Assembly (NCBI RefSeq): GCF_007858975.2
Contig: NZ_CP042220.2
Span: 682,001 to 746,000, forward strand
Direction: 5' to 3'
DNA length: 64,000 bases
From: Dickeya poaceiphila
Lineage (GTDB): Bacteria; Pseudomonadota; Gammaproteobacteria; Enterobacterales; Enterobacteriaceae
Position 1 is the first letter of the stretch. Each line of letters begins with the position of its first letter. The notes under the pieces are model-generated. The model saw only the letters and a program-made list of their open reading frames with translations. It made no database searches and had not been told where the DNA came from. Positions 10,146 to 22,759 of this stretch are shown here, in pieces. Position numbers and translations under genes: made by a program.

Positions 10146-11503
10146 TCAGCGTTTCGTTGCGACAGTTGGCTGATGTGCTGGGCGCCCGGTTGGTGGGGGA
10201 AGACCTGACTATTAGCGATGTGTCTACAGATACCCGCAAACTTACCGCCGGGTGTTTGTTCGTCGCGTTACGTGGCGAAAAATTTGATGCTCATGATTAC
10301 GCTGCAGATGCCGTTAATAATGGGGCGGCAGCATTATTGGTGAGTAAGCACTTACAAACTGAAGTGCCGCAACTGGTGGTAGACGATACGCGTTTGGCGT
10401 TGGGTGTAATGGCCTGTTGGGTGCGCCAGCAAAGTCGTGCGCGCGTCGTGGCGCTGACAGGGTCATCGGGAAAAACCTCCGTCAAGGAAATGGCCGCCTC
10501 GATTCTGCGTCAGTGCGGCAATGTGCTATTCACTGCGGGTAACTTCAACAACGATATCGGCGTGCCGCTGACGTTGTTACGCCTGACGCCAGAGCATGAC
10601 TACGCGGTGATTGAACTGGGCGCTAATCATATTGGTGAGATTGCCTACACCACGGCGATGGTGCGACCGGAAGCGGCGCTGGTGAATAATCTGGCCGCAG
10701 CTCATCTGGAAGGGTTTGGTTCGTTGGAAGGCGTAGCACAGGCCAAAGGCGAGATTTTTGGCGGTTTACCGGCTCAGGGCGTGGCGATCGTCAACGCGGA
10801 CAGTCACGATGAAACCCGCTGGCAGGACTTGCTGATGGGGAAAACCCTATGGCGCTTTGCTCCACAACAGCGTGACGGCATCGATTTTTACGCCAGCGAT
10901 GTCAGTGTGAGCGAGCGGGGAACGGCTTTCGTGTTGCATACGCCGATGGGCAATATCGCCGTAACGTTGCCGTTGCCGGGACGTCACAACGTTGCTAACG
11001 CGCTGGCGGCAGCGGCGCTGGCGCTGGCAGTGGGGGCGACGCTGGACACGGTAAAAGAGGGTCTGGCGCAGTTACAGGCGGTATCAGGGCGGTTGTTTCC
11101 GATTGCACTGGCGCCGGGAAAACTGTTGCTGGACGACAGCTACAACGCCAACGTCGGTTCGATGACGGCAGCGGCGCTGGTGTTGGCGGAGATGCCTGGC
11201 TACCGGGTGATGGTGGTGGGCGATATGGCTGAGTTGGGCCAGGACGCGCAAGCCTGTCACCTTCAGGTGGGTGAAGCAGCCCGCAAGGCAAACATCGATA
11301 AGGTATTGAGTGTGGGAACGCTGAGCGCGTTGATTGGCGAAGCGAGCGGCACTGGCGAGCATTTTGATAATAAAGCAGCGTTGATTGCCCATTTGCGGGC
11401 GTTGGTAACGCAGCATAATACCATTACCGTTTTGATTAAAGGTTCACGCAGTGCGGCGATGGAACAGGTAGTACACGCATTACAGGAGAATGCTACATGT
11501 TAG
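10142..11503 (+). CDS. murF: UDP-MurNAc-tripeptide:D-Ala-D-Ala ligase MurF
   Basis: Adds the D-Ala-D-Ala dipeptide to UDP-MurNAc-tripeptide. The 453 residues have the N-terminal substrate domain, the ATP-binding [14 protein letters not shown], the central [12 protein letters not shown] motif and the C-terminal [11 protein letters not shown] motif. Its dipeptide substrate is made by a Ddl ligase; ddlB, normally in this cluster, is not present in the window. ATGA overlap with murE and 7-bp overlap with mraY. Confidence 0.97.
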   Translation: MISVSLRQLADVLGARLVGEDLTISDVSTDTRKLTAGCLFVALRGEKFDAHDYAADAVNNGAAALLVSKHLQTEVPQLVVDDTRLALGVMACWVRQQSRARVVALTGSSGKTSVKEMAASILRQCGNVLFTAGNFNNDIGVPLTLLRLTPEHDYAVIELGANHIGEIAYTTAMVRPEAALVNNLAAAHLEGFGSLEGVAQAKGEIFGGLPAQGVAIVNADSHDETRWQDLLMGKTLWRFAPQQRDGIDFYASDVSVSERGTAFVLHTPMGNIAVTLPLPGRHNVANALAAAALALAVGATLDTVKEGLAQLQAVSGRLFPIALAPGKLLLDDSYNANVGSMTAAALVLAEMPGYRVMVVGDMAELGQDAQACHLQVGEAARKANIDKVLSVGTLSALIGEASGTGEHFDNKAALIAHLRALVTQHNTITVLIKGSRSAAMEQVVHALQENATC

Positions 11504-12579
11504 TTTGGCTGGCCGAGCATCTGGTCAAGTTTTATTCCGGCTTTAACGTCTTTTCATATTTGACGTTTCGGGCCATTGTCAGCCTGCTGACGGCATTGAT
11601 TATTTCCCTGTGGATGGGGCCGCATCTGATTGCCTGGTTGCAACGTTTACAAATTGGTCAGGTCGTGCGTAACGAAGGGCCAGAGTCCCATTTCAGCAAG
11701 CGCGGCACTCCGACCATGGGCGGCGTGATGATTCTGGCGTCGATCATTATTTCGGTGTTGTTGTGGGTCAACCTGGCTAACCCCTATGTCTGGTGCGTAC
11801 TGTTGGTGCTGGTGGGGTATGGCATCGTCGGGTTTGTAGATGATTATCGCAAAGTGGTGCGTAAGGATACTCGCGGGTTGATTGCCCGCTGGAAGTACTT
11901 CTGGCAGTCGGTGCTGGCGTTGGCGGTGGCATTTTCCATGTACGCCATTGGCAAAGACACGCCGGCTACGCAACTGGTGGTGCCGTTTTTCAAGGACGTG
12001 ATGCCGCAACTGGGTGTGATGTACATCGTGCTGGCTTATTTCGTGATTGTCGGTACCAGCAACGCGGTGAACCTCACCGATGGTCTGGACGGGTTAGCCA
12101 TTATGCCGACAGTGTTTGTGGCGGCTGGTTTTGCGTTGGTTGCCTGGGCGACCGGTAACATGAATTTCGCCAGTTATCTGCATATTCCGTATATCCGACA
12201 TGCCAGCGAACTGGTGGTGGTATGTACTGCGATTGTTGGTGCCGGACTTGGGTTTTTATGGTTCAACACCTACCCCGCGCAGGTATTTATGGGGGATGTC
12301 GGCTCACTGGCGCTGGGCGGAGCATTGGGTACCATCGCGGTATTGCTGCGTCAGGAGTTTTTGCTGGTGATCATGGGCGGGGTATTCGTGGTGGAAACCC
12401 TGTCTGTGATTTTGCAGGTGGGTTCTTTCAAACTGCGCGGTCAGCGGATTTTCCGCATGGCGCCGATTCACCACCACTATGAACTGAAAGGATGGCCGGA
12501 GCCACGAGTGATTGTGCGGTTCTGGATTATTTCGCTGATGCTGATGCTCATCGGCCTGGTAACGCTCAAGGTACGGTAA
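11497..12579 (+). CDS. mraY: Phospho-N-acetylmuramoyl-pentapeptide transferase MraY
   Basis: Integral membrane enzyme that transfers phospho-MurNAc-pentapeptide to undecaprenyl phosphate, giving lipid I. The 360 residues hold about ten membrane segments with the conserved acidic loops [18 protein letters not shown] and the [11 protein letters not shown] motif, then [15 protein letters not shown] near the C terminus. The start at 11497 lies within the murF stop region. murD follows after 2 bp. Confidence 0.97.
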   Translation: MLVWLAEHLVKFYSGFNVFSYLTFRAIVSLLTALIISLWMGPHLIAWLQRLQIGQVVRNEGPESHFSKRGTPTMGGVMILASIIISVLLWVNLANPYVWCVLLVLVGYGIVGFVDDYRKVVRKDTRGLIARWKYFWQSVLALAVAFSMYAIGKDTPATQLVVPFFKDVMPQLGVMYIVLAYFVIVGTSNAVNLTDGLDGLAIMPTVFVAAGFALVAWATGNMNFASYLHIPYIRHASELVVVCTAIVGAGLGFLWFNTYPAQVFMGDVGSLALGGALGTIAVLLRQEFLLVIMGGVFVVETLSVILQVGSFKLRGQRIFRMAPIHHHYELKGWPEPRVIVRFWIISLMLMLIGLVTLKVR

Positions 12580-12581
12580 AA

Positions 12582-13895
12582 ATGGACTATCAGGGTAGAA
12601 AGGTTGTCATTATCGGGTTAGGGCTGACAGGGCTCTCCTGTGTTGATTTTTTCCTTGCACGCGGGGTGGTGCCGCGCGTGTTGGATACCCGTATCAGTCC
12701 GCCGGGCCTGGATAAATTACCTGAATCCGTTGAACGTCATCTGGGCGGTCTTAATGATGAGTGGTTGCTGTCCGCCGACCTGATTATCGCCAGTCCCGGT
12801 ATCGCGTTGGCGACGCCCGTGTTGTGCGAAGCGGCGGCGGCTGGTATTGAGATTATCGGCGATATCGAATTGTTCTGCCGCGAAGCGCAGGCACCGATTG
12901 TTGCGATTACCGGCTCTAACGGCAAAAGCACTGTGACCACGTTGGTGGGGCAAATGGCGCACGCTGCCGGTTGGGCCGTTGGCGTGGGCGGTAATATCGG
13001 CATACCAGCACTGGAATTGCTCAAGCAGGAAAGTGAACTGTATGTGCTGGAACTATCAAGCTTCCAGTTGGAAACCACTTATAGCCTGCACGCTGCCGCT
13101 GCCACGATCCTCAACGTAACTGAGGATCACACCAACCGTTATCCGCTGGGATTGCAGCAGTACCGCGCCGCAAAACTACGTATTTATGAAAACGCCAACG
13201 TCTGCATTGTGAACGCAGACGATGCCTTGACCATGCCGGTGCGCGGGGCGGACGCGCGTTGTCTGAGCTTTGGTGTGGATGTGGGTGATTATCATCTGAA
13301 TCGGCAACAGGGTGAAACCTGGCTGCGTGTGAAGGGTGAGCGGGTATTGAATACCCGTGAAATCAAACTGGTTGGTCAGCATAACTACACCAATGCGTTG
13401 GCTGCCTTGGCGCTGGCGGATGCGGTGGGAATCCCCCGCTCGTCGGCGCTGACTGCGCTGACTACGTTTACCGGCTTGCCGCACCGTTTCCAACTGGCGT
13501 TGGAGCGGAGGGGGGTGCGCTGGGTTAATGATTCCAAAGCTACTAATGTCGGCAGTACCGAAGCCGCGTTGAGCGGGTTGCATGTCGATGGCACGCTGCA
13601 TCTGCTGCTGGGCGGCGATGGGAAATCAGCGGATTTTTCTCCGCTGTTGCGTTACCTGCAAGGCGACCATATTCGGCTGTATTGCTTTGGGCGTGATGGC
13701 GGACAACTGGCGGCGCTGCGTCCGGACATTGCTGAACGGACTGAAACCATGGAGCAGGCGATGCGGCTTATTGCCAGCCGCACTCGGTCAGGGGATATGG
13801 TGCTGTTGTCGCCCGCCTGCGCCAGTCTCGATCAGTTCCGTAGCTTTGAGCAGCGTGGCGATGAGTTCGCTCGTCTGGCGGAGGAGCTGGGATAA
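12582..13895 (+). CDS. murD: UDP-MurNAc-L-alanine:D-glutamate ligase MurD
   Basis: Adds D-glutamate to UDP-MurNAc-L-alanine. The 437-residue product starts [19 protein letters not shown] with the N-terminal Rossmann-like UDP-binding domain. The ATP loop is [13 protein letters not shown], followed by the [10 protein letters not shown] motif and the C-terminal WVNDSKATN motif. An upstream in-frame start at 12492 would overlap mraY by about 90 bp; ATG 12582 fits the family and the tight spacing. Confidence 0.97.
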   Translation: MDYQGRKVVIIGLGLTGLSCVDFFLARGVVPRVLDTRISPPGLDKLPESVERHLGGLNDEWLLSADLIIASPGIALATPVLCEAAAAGIEIIGDIELFCREAQAPIVAITGSNGKSTVTTLVGQMAHAAGWAVGVGGNIGIPALELLKQESELYVLELSSFQLETTYSLHAAAATILNVTEDHTNRYPLGLQQYRAAKLRIYENANVCIVNADDALTMPVRGADARCLSFGVDVGDYHLNRQQGETWLRVKGERVLNTREIKLVGQHNYTNALAALALADAVGIPRSSALTALTTFTGLPHRFQLALERRGVRWVNDSKATNVGSTEAALSGLHVDGTLHLLLGGDGKSADFSPLLRYLQGDHIRLYCFGRDGGQLAALRPDIAERTETMEQAMRLIASRTRSGDMVLLSPACASLDQFRSFEQRGDEFARLAEELG

Positions 13896-15097
13896 TGCGT
13901 GTTATCGGGGCCGGCATGGTTGAACGTCTGAAAAGCTGGGTGATGGGGACGCGCGAAAGCGACAACCTCAACACTGTGCTGTATGACCGGACGCTACTGT
14001 GGCTGACCCTGGGACTGGCGGTGATAGGTTTTGTGATGGTGACGTCGGCGTCGATGCCGGTTGGGCAGCGTCTGGCAAGCGATCCGTTTCTGTTCGCCAA
14101 GCGTGATGCGTTGTATCTGGGGCTGGCGTTCGGTTTGTCGCTGGTCACCATGCGAGTGCCGATGGAGGTCTGGCAGCGTTACAGCGTGGTACTGCTGCTG
14201 GCGTCGATAGTGATGTTGTTGATCGTACTGGTGGTGGGCAGCTCGGTGAACGGAGCATCACGCTGGATTTCTCTGGGGCCGTTGCGCATCCAGCCGGCGG
14301 AGTTATCGAAATTGTCGTTGTTTTGCTACCTCTCCAGCTACATGGTGCGCAAAGTCGAGGAAGTGCGGAACAACTTTTGGGGATTCTGTAAGCCGATGGG
14401 GGTAATGGTGGTGCTGGCGGTGTTGCTGCTGGCTCAGCCGGACCTCGGTACGGTGGTGGTGCTGTTTATTACTACGCTGGCGATGTTGTTTCTTGCAGGG
14501 GCAAAACTGTGGCAGTTCCTGGCGATCATCGGTTGTGGCATCTTCGCCGTCGGGTTGTTGATTATAGCGGAACCGTATCGTGTACGCCGTGTAACCTCGT
14601 TCTGGAATCCCTGGGACGACCCATTCGGCAGCGGCTATCAGCTGACGCAATCGTTGATGGCGTTTGGCCGCGGCGAACTGTGGGGACAAGGGCTTGGTAA
14701 TTCCATCCAGAAACTGGAGTATCTACCGGAAGCGCATACCGACTTTATCTTCTCAATTTTGGGGGAAGAGCTGGGCTATATCGGTGTGGTTTTGGCGTTG
14801 TTAATGATATTCTTCGTCGCTTTTCGGGCGATGTCGATTGGTCGTCGGGCGCTGGAAATCGATCAGCGATTTTCGGGCTTTCTGGCCTGCTCCATCGGTA
14901 TCTGGTTCAGTTTTCAGACGCTAGTGAATGTCGGCGCTGCTGCAGGTATGTTGCCGACTAAAGGGCTGACATTACCGCTAATCAGTTACGGTGGTTCCAG
15001 CTTGCTGATTATGTCGACGGCTATTGTGTTGTTGTTGCGAATTGATTACGAAACGCGCCTGACCAAAGCGCAGGCGTTTACGAGAGGTGCCCGATGA
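13895..15097 (+). CDS. ftsW: Septal peptidoglycan glycosyltransferase FtsW
   Basis: SEDS-family lipid II polymerase that works with FtsI at the septum. The 400 residues have about ten membrane helices. Conserved stretches include [23 protein letters not shown], the large periplasmic loop [15 protein letters not shown], the catalytic-region [16 protein letters not shown] and the C-terminal [13 protein letters not shown]. The ATG overlaps the murD stop and an ATGA overlaps murG. An in-frame ATG eight codons in would match the E. coli spacing less well, so the exact start is slightly uncertain. Confidence 0.96.
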   Translation: MRVIGAGMVERLKSWVMGTRESDNLNTVLYDRTLLWLTLGLAVIGFVMVTSASMPVGQRLASDPFLFAKRDALYLGLAFGLSLVTMRVPMEVWQRYSVVLLLASIVMLLIVLVVGSSVNGASRWISLGPLRIQPAELSKLSLFCYLSSYMVRKVEEVRNNFWGFCKPMGVMVVLAVLLLAQPDLGTVVVLFITTLAMLFLAGAKLWQFLAIIGCGIFAVGLLIIAEPYRVRRVTSFWNPWDDPFGSGYQLTQSLMAFGRGELWGQGLGNSIQKLEYLPEAHTDFIFSILGEELGYIGVVLALLMIFFVAFRAMSIGRRALEIDQRFSGFLACSIGIWFSFQTLVNVGAAAGMLPTKGLTLPLISYGGSSLLIMSTAIVLLLRIDYETRLTKAQAFTRGAR

Positions 15098-16179
15098 GTG
15101 GCGAAGGCAAGCGTTTGATGGTGATGGCAGGCGGTACCGGTGGGCATGTGTTCCCCGGTCTGGCGGTTGCGCATCATCTAATGGCGCAAGGCTGGCAGGT
15201 GCGCTGGCTGGGCACGGCTGACCGGATGGAAGCGGATCTGGTGCCGAAGCACGGTATCGACATCGACTTTATCCGTATTTCCGGTCTGCGCGGCAAGGGG
15301 CTGAAAGCTTTGTTGCTGGCACCGGTGCGTATTTTCCGGGCGGTGCGGCAAGCGCAGGCGATTATGCGCCGCTATCAGCCGGATGTAGTGCTGGGCATGG
15401 GCGGTTATGTATCTGGTCCCGGCGGCCTGGCTGCGTGGTTGTGTGGTGTCCCGGTGGTGTTGCATGAGCAAAACGGCATCGCCGGGTTGACTAACCGCTG
15501 GCTGTCGCGCATTGCCAAGAAAGTATTACAGGCGTTTCCGGGCGCATTTCCCCATGCGGATGTGGTGGGAAATCCGGTACGTACTGACGTGCTGGCGCTG
15601 CCTTCCCCCACAGAGCGGCTGGCGGAGCGAAATGGCCCGGTGCGCGTGCTGGTGGTCGGCGGAAGCCAGGGGGCGAGGGTATTAAACCAAACCTTGCCCG
15701 GCGTTGCGGCAAAGTTACATGGTGCCGTTACTATCTGGCATCAAACCGGCAAAGGAGCACAGGCAGAGGTTCAGGCCGCCTATGCGAAAGCTGGCGAGCC
15801 TCAACACCGGATTACCGAGTTTATCGACGACATGGCGGCGGCATACGCGTGGGCTGACGTGGTGGTGTGCCGTTCGGGTGCGCTGACGGTCAGCGAAATT
15901 GCCGCAGCCGGGTTGCCGGCGTTATTTGTGCCGTTTCAGCATAAGGATCGGCAGCAGTACTGGAATGCGTTGCCACTGGAGCAAGCGGGGGCGGCGAAGA
16001 TTATCGAACAGGCCTCTCTGAGCGTGGATGCGGTAAGCGCGGTGTTGTCCGCCTGGGATCGGGCCACCTTGCGTGATATGGCGCAGAAAGCCCGGACTGT
16101 GGCGATTCCCGATGCAACGGAACGGGTGGCGGCTGAGGTAGCGGCAGCGGCGACGCAACGGGCAGCCCAGGCTGTCTGA
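15094..16179 (+). CDS. murG: Lipid II synthase MurG (GlcNAc transferase)
   Basis: Peripheral inner-membrane GT-B glycosyltransferase (family GT28) that converts lipid I to lipid II with UDP-GlcNAc. The 361 residues contain the N-terminal glycine loop [27 protein letters not shown], the [12 protein letters not shown] motif, the second loop [12 protein letters not shown] and the donor-site [19 protein letters not shown] with [10 protein letters not shown] 57-bp gap with a small hairpin precedes murC. Confidence 0.97.
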   Translation: MSGEGKRLMVMAGGTGGHVFPGLAVAHHLMAQGWQVRWLGTADRMEADLVPKHGIDIDFIRISGLRGKGLKALLLAPVRIFRAVRQAQAIMRRYQPDVVLGMGGYVSGPGGLAAWLCGVPVVLHEQNGIAGLTNRWLSRIAKKVLQAFPGAFPHADVVGNPVRTDVLALPSPTERLAERNGPVRVLVVGGSQGARVLNQTLPGVAAKLHGAVTIWHQTGKGAQAEVQAAYAKAGEPQHRITEFIDDMAAAYAWADVVVCRSGALTVSEIAAAGLPALFVPFQHKDRQQYWNALPLEQAGAAKIIEQASLSVDAVSAVLSAWDRATLRDMAQKARTVAIPDATERVAAEVAAAATQRAAQAV

Positions 16180-16236
16180 AATTAATTGATGATGGCCGAC
16201 AATAGTCGGCGTTGATGTAGGTTGCGATAAAAAATA

Positions 16237-17697
16237 GTGAATACTCAAGAACTGGCGAAACTGCGTTCAATCGTGCCTGAGATGCACCGCGTCCGGCACA
16301 TCCATTTTGTCGGCATCGGCGGTGCTGGCATGGGCGGTATCGCCGAAGTCCTGGCTAATGAAGGATACGAGATCAGCGGTTCCGATCTGGCGCCTAATGC
16401 GGTGACTCAGCAATTGACCGATCTGGGCGCACGGATCTATTTCCATCACCGCCCGGAAAATGTGAACGACGCGAGTGTGGTGGTGGTGTCCAGCGCTATT
16501 ACGGCAGACAACCCGGAGATTATCGCGGCTCATGAGGCCCGTATTCCAGTGATTCGCCGGGCAGAGATGCTGGCAGAATTGATGCGCTTTCGCCATGGCA
16601 TCGCCATTGCCGGTACGCATGGCAAGACAACGACCACCGCGATGGTGACCAGTATCTACGCGGAAGCAGGCCTGGACCCAACGTTTGTCAACGGTGGTTT
16701 GGTTAAGGCAGCGGGAACGCACGCCCGTTTGGGGTCGAGCCGTTATCTGATTGCAGAGGCGGATGAAAGTGATGCGTCGTTCCTGCATTTGCAGCCGATG
16801 GTAGCGATTGTGACTAACATCGAAGCCGACCACATGGACACCTATCAGGGCGATTTTGAGAACCTCAAGCAGACGTTCATCAACTTCCTGCACAACCTGC
16901 CGTTTTACGGCCATGCGGTGATGTGCCTTGACGATGCGGTGATTCGTGATCTGTTGCCGAAAGTAGGGCGCCATATCACGACCTACGGTTTTAGCGATGA
17001 TGCGGATGTACGCGTCGCCGATTACCGTCAGGTCGGAGCACAGGGGCTGTTTACGCTGGCGCGTCAGGGTAAGCCGCTGCTCAACGTGACGCTGAATGCA
17101 CCGGGCCGTCACAATGCGCTGAACGCGGCGGCGGCGGTAGCTGTGGCAACGGAAGAAGGTATTGATGACGAGGCTATCCTGCGGGCGTTGGCGCGTTTTC
17201 AGGGGACAGGGCGTCGATTTGATTTTCTGGGCGAATTCCCGCTGCAGTCGGTCAACGGTAAAAGCGGCAGCGCCATGTTGGTGGATGATTACGGACATCA
17301 CCCGACGGAAGTGGACGCTACCGTCAAGGCGGCGCGTGCTGGCTGGCCTGATAAACGTCTGGTGATGATTTTTCAGCCGCACCGTTATACCCGTACGCGG
17401 GATCTATATGATGACTTCGCTCACGTGTTGTCGCAGGTAGATGTGTTGCTGATGCTGGATGTGTATCCGGCTGGTGAAGCGCCGATTCCGGGTGCAGATA
17501 GTCGGTCGCTGTGTCGTACCATTCGTGGTCGTGGAAAAATCGATCCGATCATGGTGCCGGATGTGGAGACGTTGCCTGAGCTGCTGGCGCAGGCGTTGCA
17601 GGGTGATGATCTGATACTGGTTCAGGGCGCTGGCAACATTGGCAAACTGGCGCGTCGGCTGGCGGAAAATCGCCTGCAGGCAAAGAACAAAGACTGA
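16237..17697 (+). CDS. murC: UDP-MurNAc:L-alanine ligase MurC
   Basis: First amino acid-adding Mur ligase. The 486 residues begin [16 protein letters not shown] from a GTG start at 16237, followed by the UDP-binding [14 protein letters not shown] loop, the ATP loop [23 protein letters not shown], and the C-terminal [10 protein letters not shown] motif. It lies after murG in the usual order, but the gene downstream is ftsQ rather than ddlB. Confidence 0.97.
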   Translation: MNTQELAKLRSIVPEMHRVRHIHFVGIGGAGMGGIAEVLANEGYEISGSDLAPNAVTQQLTDLGARIYFHHRPENVNDASVVVVSSAITADNPEIIAAHEARIPVIRRAEMLAELMRFRHGIAIAGTHGKTTTTAMVTSIYAEAGLDPTFVNGGLVKAAGTHARLGSSRYLIAEADESDASFLHLQPMVAIVTNIEADHMDTYQGDFENLKQTFINFLHNLPFYGHAVMCLDDAVIRDLLPKVGRHITTYGFSDDADVRVADYRQVGAQGLFTLARQGKPLLNVTLNAPGRHNALNAAAAVAVATEEGIDDEAILRALARFQGTGRRFDFLGEFPLQSVNGKSGSAMLVDDYGHHPTEVDATVKAARAGWPDKRLVMIFQPHRYTRTRDLYDDFAHVLSQVDVLLMLDVYPAGEAPIPGADSRSLCRTIRGRGKIDPIMVPDVETLPELLAQALQGDDLILVQGAGNIGKLARRLAENRLQAKNKD

Positions 17698-17849
17698 GAA
17701 CAGGATGACTACGTTTGTGATGGTAGTGATGACTGACCACTGTGAAATCGGCCGCTGGCCGGTTGAGGTTGGTTATGCCGCTATTTCGTGTCCGGTCATG
17801 ACAGACAACGGTTACCGCCGCGTACCCGTTGTGGAGTTAGCGAATTAGT
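17698..17849 (+). pseudogene. murC-ftsQ gap where ddlB is missing; possible 3' scar of ddlB
   Basis: In E. coli and most relatives a gene of about 920 bp (ddlB) sits here; only about 150 bp remain. A 47-codon frame (17705-17848) starts near the place where ddlB would start and ends PVVELAN-stop, resembling the LELAD-type end of DdlB. That end carries the GGAG used by ftsQ, which would explain why it survived. The interior has no ATP-grasp motif. It could be an unrelated small gene, but deletion of ddlB with retention of the 3' edge is my preferred reading (inference). Confidence 0.5.
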
Positions 17850-18704
17850 ATGTCGCAGGCGGCGTTGAATACACGCGGACGTGAGCAGGAAAAAGGCGCG
17901 CGACGCAGTAATGGTAGTCAGCTGGCAGGGATTTTTTTCCTGTTGATGGTGGCCGGTACCATCCTTTGGGGCAGTTGGATGGTGCTGGGTTGGATGAAAG
18001 ATGCCAGCCGTTTGCCACTATCCAGATTGGTGGTGACCGGAGAACGGCACTACACCACCAATGACGATATTCGTCAGGCGATTTTGTCGCTGGGGGCACC
18101 AGGCACGTTCATGACGCAGGATGTCAATGTCATTCAGCAGCAGATTGAACGCTTGCCTTGGATCAAACAGGCCAGCGTACGTAAGCAGTGGCCAGACGAA
18201 TTAAAGATTCATCTGGTTGAATTTGTTCCGTTTGCGCGCTGGAATGATCAGTTTATGGTTGACAGCGAAGGTAGCGCGTTTAGCGTTCCCGCTGAGCGTA
18301 TCGGCAATCAAAAAATGCCGATGTTGTACGGCCCGGAAGGGGGCGAGGAAGATGTGCTGGAGGGATATCGCGAGATAAGCCAGACACTCGCGGCAGGCAA
18401 ATTTACCGTGAAGATGGTGGCGATGACCGCGCGTCATTCATGGCAGGTTGGGTTGGATAATGACGTCCGCCTTGAACTGGGGCGTGATGACAGAAGTCGG
18501 CGTCTGGCGCGTTTTCTGGAGCTTTATCCGTTGCTGCAGCGGCAGGCTCAAAATGAAAACAAGCGGATTAATTATGTTGACTTACGGTATGACACCGGCG
18601 CTGCAGTAGGTTGGAGCCCGGCATTTATTGATCAGCAAAAAGACATTGATCAGCAAAAAAACAGTACTCAGCAACAGAATCAGGCACAGGCTAAACAGCA
18701 ATGA
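17850..18704 (+). CDS. ftsQ: Cell division protein FtsQ
   Basis: Bitopic divisome protein that scaffolds FtsB and FtsL. The 284 residues comprise a cytoplasmic tail [13 protein letters not shown], one membrane segment (about residues 28-48), a POTRA domain with [19 protein letters not shown], and a beta domain containing [20 protein letters not shown]. The C-terminal tail is glutamine-rich and contains an 18-bp in-frame duplication (18627-18662). The 3' end overlaps ftsA by 4 bp. Confidence 0.96.
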   Translation: MSQAALNTRGREQEKGARRSNGSQLAGIFFLLMVAGTILWGSWMVLGWMKDASRLPLSRLVVTGERHYTTNDDIRQAILSLGAPGTFMTQDVNVIQQQIERLPWIKQASVRKQWPDELKIHLVEFVPFARWNDQFMVDSEGSAFSVPAERIGNQKMPMLYGPEGGEEDVLEGYREISQTLAAGKFTVKMVAMTARHSWQVGLDNDVRLELGRDDRSRRLARFLELYPLLQRQAQNENKRINYVDLRYDTGAAVGWSPAFIDQQKDIDQQKNSTQQQNQAQAKQQ

Positions 18705-19957
18705 TCAAGTCGACGGACAGAAAACTGGTAGTTGGGCTGGAAATCGGTACAGCAAAAGTCGCTGCACTGGTCGGTGAAGTTCTGCCTGATGGCATGATCA
18801 ATATCATCGGTGTGGGAAGCTGCCCGTCACGGGGCATGGATAAAGGCGGCGTCAACGATCTGGAATCGGTGGTCAAATGCGTGCAGCGCGCCATCGACCA
18901 GGCGGAACTGATGGCTGATTGCCAGATCTCTTCGGTGTATCTGGCGTTGTCCGGCAAGCACATTAGCTGCCAGAACGAGATTGGCATGGTGCCTATCTCT
19001 GAAGAAGAAGTGACGCAGGACGATGTAGAAAGTGTGGTGCATACGGCCAAATCTGTCCGGGTTCGTGATGAGCATCGCATTTTGCATGTTATCCCACAGG
19101 AATATGCCATCGACTATCAGGAAGGGATTAAAAACCCGGTTGGGTTGTCTGGCGTGCGGATGCAGGCCAAGGTACATCTGATCACCTGTCATAACGACAT
19201 GGCGAAGAACATTGTTAAAGCGGTGGAACGCTGCGGTCTTAAGGTGGATCAACTGATTTTCGCCGGTCTGGCATCCAGTTATGCCGTATTGACCGAAGAC
19301 GAGCGTGAACTGGGTGTGTGTGTCGTGGATATCGGTGGCGGCACCATGGATATGGCGGTGTATACCGGCGGCGCGCTGCGTCACACAAAAGTGATTCCTT
19401 ATGCTGGTAACGTCGTCACCAGCGATATAGCCTATGCGTTTGGCACGCCCCCCACGGATGCGGAAGCGATTAAGGTGCGTTACGGTTGCGCACTCGGTTC
19501 TATTGTCAGCAAGGATGAAACCGTGGAAGTGCCGAGCGTCGGCGGGCGTCCGCCGCGTAGTCTGCAGCGTCAGACATTGGCGGAGGTAATTGAACCCCGC
19601 TATACCGAATTATTGAATCTGGTGAATGACGAACTGTTGCAGTTGCAGGAGCAGTTGCGTCAGCAAGGTGTGAAGCATCATCTGGCAGCAGGCATCGTGC
19701 TGACCGGTGGTGCAGCGCAAATCGACGGCCTGGCGGCCTGCGCGCAGCGTGTGTTCCATACACAAGTGCGTATCGGCCAGCCGCTGAATATCACCGGATT
19801 GACGGATTATGCGCAGGAGCCCTATTACTCGACAGCGGTGGGGCTGCTGCATTACGGCAAAGAGTCTCATCTGAGTGGTGAACACGAAGTTGAGAAACGC
19901 GCTTCGGTCAGCAACTGGTTTAAACGCCTGAACAGCTGGCTGAGAAAGGAATTTTAA
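18701..19957 (+). CDS. ftsA: Cell division protein FtsA
   Basis: Actin-fold protein that tethers FtsZ to the membrane and recruits downstream division proteins. The 418 residues include the phosphate loops [15 protein letters not shown] and [17 protein letters not shown] and the adenosine motif [12 protein letters not shown]. It ends with the membrane-targeting amphipathic helix [15 protein letters not shown]. It starts inside the ftsQ stop region. Confidence 0.97.
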   Translation: MIKSTDRKLVVGLEIGTAKVAALVGEVLPDGMINIIGVGSCPSRGMDKGGVNDLESVVKCVQRAIDQAELMADCQISSVYLALSGKHISCQNEIGMVPISEEEVTQDDVESVVHTAKSVRVRDEHRILHVIPQEYAIDYQEGIKNPVGLSGVRMQAKVHLITCHNDMAKNIVKAVERCGLKVDQLIFAGLASSYAVLTEDERELGVCVVDIGGGTMDMAVYTGGALRHTKVIPYAGNVVTSDIAYAFGTPPTDAEAIKVRYGCALGSIVSKDETVEVPSVGGRPPRSLQRQTLAEVIEPRYTELLNLVNDELLQLQEQLRQQGVKHHLAAGIVLTGGAAQIDGLAACAQRVFHTQVRIGQPLNITGLTDYAQEPYYSTAVGLLHYGKESHLSGEHEVEKRASVSNWFKRLNSWLRKEF

Positions 19958-20030
19958 CGTTTATCAAAAGAGATCATTAGCACGACTTTTTTGATCTTGA
20001 AGTAATACAGGCACAAGACGGAGAGAAACT

Positions 20031-21182
20031 ATGTTTGAACCAATGGAGTTAACCAACGACGCGGTGATTAAAGTCATCGGCGTCGGTGGTGGCGGCGGTA
20101 ACGCCGTCGAACACATGGTGCGTGAACGCATCGAAGGTGTTGAATTCTTTGCGGTTAACACCGATGCTCAGGCACTGCGCAAAACGGCGGTCGGCCAGAC
20201 CATTCAGATCGGCAGCGGCATCACCAAAGGCTTGGGGGCGGGTGCTAACCCAGAAGTAGGCCGCAATTCCGCCGAAGAAGATCGCGAAGCATTGCGTTCT
20301 GCTCTGGATGGTGCGGACATGGTGTTTATCGCAGCGGGCATGGGCGGTGGTACCGGTACCGGCGCTGCGCCAGTGGTGGCGGAAGTTGCTAAGGAACTGG
20401 GCATCCTGACTGTTGCGGTTGTCACTAAGCCCTTTAATTTTGAAGGCAAAAAGCGCATGGCGTTTGCCGAACAGGGGATTGCGGAGCTGTCCAAGCACGT
20501 TGATTCGCTGATTACTATTCCCAATGATAAGCTGTTGAAAGTATTGGGTCGTGGCATCTCTCTGCTGGATGCGTTCGGTGCGGCTAACGACGTGCTGAAA
20601 GGCGCAGTACAGGGCATTGCCGAACTGATTACCCGTCCGGGTCTGATGAACGTAGACTTCGCCGACGTGCGTACCGTGATGTCTGAAATGGGTTATGCCA
20701 TGATGGGGTCCGGCGTGGCTCGTGGTGAAGATCGTGCGGAAGAAGCGGCGGAAATGGCGATTTCCAGTCCTCTGTTGGAAGACATTGATCTTTCAGGCGC
20801 TCGTGGTGTGTTGGTTAACATTACTGCCGGTTTCGATCTGCGTCTGGATGAATTTGAAACGGTTGGTAATACCATTCGCGCATTTGCATCTGATAATGCA
20901 ACGGTAGTGATTGGTACGTCGCTGGACCCAGATATGAATGACGAACTGCGGGTGACCGTGGTGGCGACCGGTATCGGCATGGACAAACGTCCTGAAATTA
21001 CGCTGGTTACCAACAAGCAAAGCAGCCAGCCGGTTATGGATCACCGCTATCAACAACATGGCATGGCACCGCTGACGCAGGAAAAACCTGCCGCCAAAGT
21101 GGTGAACGACCAGAGCGTGCAGACCAATAAAGAGCCGGATTATCTTGATATTCCTGCTTTCCTGCGTAAGCAGGCGGACTAA
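20031..21182 (+). CDS. ftsZ: Cell division GTPase FtsZ
   Basis: Tubulin homologue that forms the Z ring. The 383 residues show the [11 protein letters not shown] loop, the tubulin signature [11 protein letters not shown], the T7 loop [11 protein letters not shown] (synergy Asp), a variable linker, and the conserved C-terminal peptide [15 protein letters not shown], which binds FtsA, ZipA and, in other enterobacteria, ZapD; zapD is also in this window. A 73-bp gap follows ftsA. Confidence 0.98.
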   Translation: MFEPMELTNDAVIKVIGVGGGGGNAVEHMVRERIEGVEFFAVNTDAQALRKTAVGQTIQIGSGITKGLGAGANPEVGRNSAEEDREALRSALDGADMVFIAAGMGGGTGTGAAPVVAEVAKELGILTVAVVTKPFNFEGKKRMAFAEQGIAELSKHVDSLITIPNDKLLKVLGRGISLLDAFGAANDVLKGAVQGIAELITRPGLMNVDFADVRTVMSEMGYAMMGSGVARGEDRAEEAAEMAISSPLLEDIDLSGARGVLVNITAGFDLRLDEFETVGNTIRAFASDNATVVIGTSLDPDMNDELRVTVVATGIGMDKRPEITLVTNKQSSQPVMDHRYQQHGMAPLTQEKPAAKVVNDQSVQTNKEPDYLDIPAFLRKQAD

Positions 21183-21261
21183 GGTCTGGTTGGAATCTCC
21201 GCTCTTTGTGCTAAACTGTGCCGCCGGCCTTAGTGTAATCTGAGGTCGTAGGTTCAGATGA

Positions 21262-22194
<933 letters not shown>

Positions 22195-22201
22195 TATAAC
22201 A

Positions 22202-22732
22202 CTATGACGACTGGTTTTTGCTGGTATTCTCTCCGGCCAGTGAAGCCAGTCGTTTTAATATCTTCTGTAACCGCTCCGGGCTTTGTTCCGCCAACCCCTT
22301 CAATATTTCCGCACTCTGCGTACTAAGAATTCTTGTAGTTGTCGTAGTCTTTTCATTCGCTTCATTCACTGCCTTGGCAGCATGAGTTTTTTCGTTTTCA
22401 TGCATTTTTGCGGCCAGCGCTGGATTAATCCTGATGTCGATCGCCGCCAATGATGGTAGTATTTGTGCGCGCAGGGCGGAAAGCAGGGCGGGTTGTTCAT
22501 AGCGTAATCGCATTAACCAATTGGCGCTGGCGGTTTCCAACACCAGCAGTCCATGGCGATAGTTGGCTACCCGACAATACGGACGTAGCGCTGTCGGCAA
22601 CAGAGCATGAACCGCCCGATTGAGCTTTAGCAGTGCGAGCGCACGTTGTTGAATATCGTGCAGCGGGCCTGACCCGGTTTGCGATGCACCATCAAAAAAT
22701 GACTCCAGTGATTGTGGACGGTTATCACGCAT
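22202..22732 (-). CDS. DUF721/DciA-family protein
   Basis: A 176-residue product with the DciA-type N-terminal domain: SLESFF near residue 8, then LLKLNRAVHALLP, and YCRVANYRHGLLVLETASANWLMRLRYEQPALL split by short gaps. A lysine- and threonine-rich linker and a short C-terminal helix follow. In many bacteria DciA helps load the replicative helicase. In Enterobacterales that job is normally done by DnaC, so the role of this protein is open. It is encoded between lpxC and secM on the opposite strand, and its start lies only 27 bp from the secM GTG, so the two share a divergent control region. Family assignment is fairly sure; function is inference. Confidence 0.8.
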   Translation of the reverse strand: MRDNRPQSLESFFDGASQTGSGPLHDIQQRALALLKLNRAVHALLPTALRPYCRVANYRHGLLVLETASANWLMRLRYEQPALLSALRAQILPSLAAIDIRINPALAAKMHENEKTHAAKAVNEANEKTTTTTRILSTQSAEILKGLAEQSPERLQKILKRLASLAGENTSKNQSS

Positions 22733-22759
22733 AACGCAGGCTCCGACGGAAAGAAACTT

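Noticed and set aside
16267..17382. A 371-codon minus-strand frame inside murC
   Set aside because: Shadow of murC; composition unlike a real protein.
22712..22759. A longer SecM start at ATG 22712
   Set aside because: It overlaps the start of the divergent DUF721 gene, and the added 16 residues match nothing in SecM; GTG 22760 restores the family N terminus.
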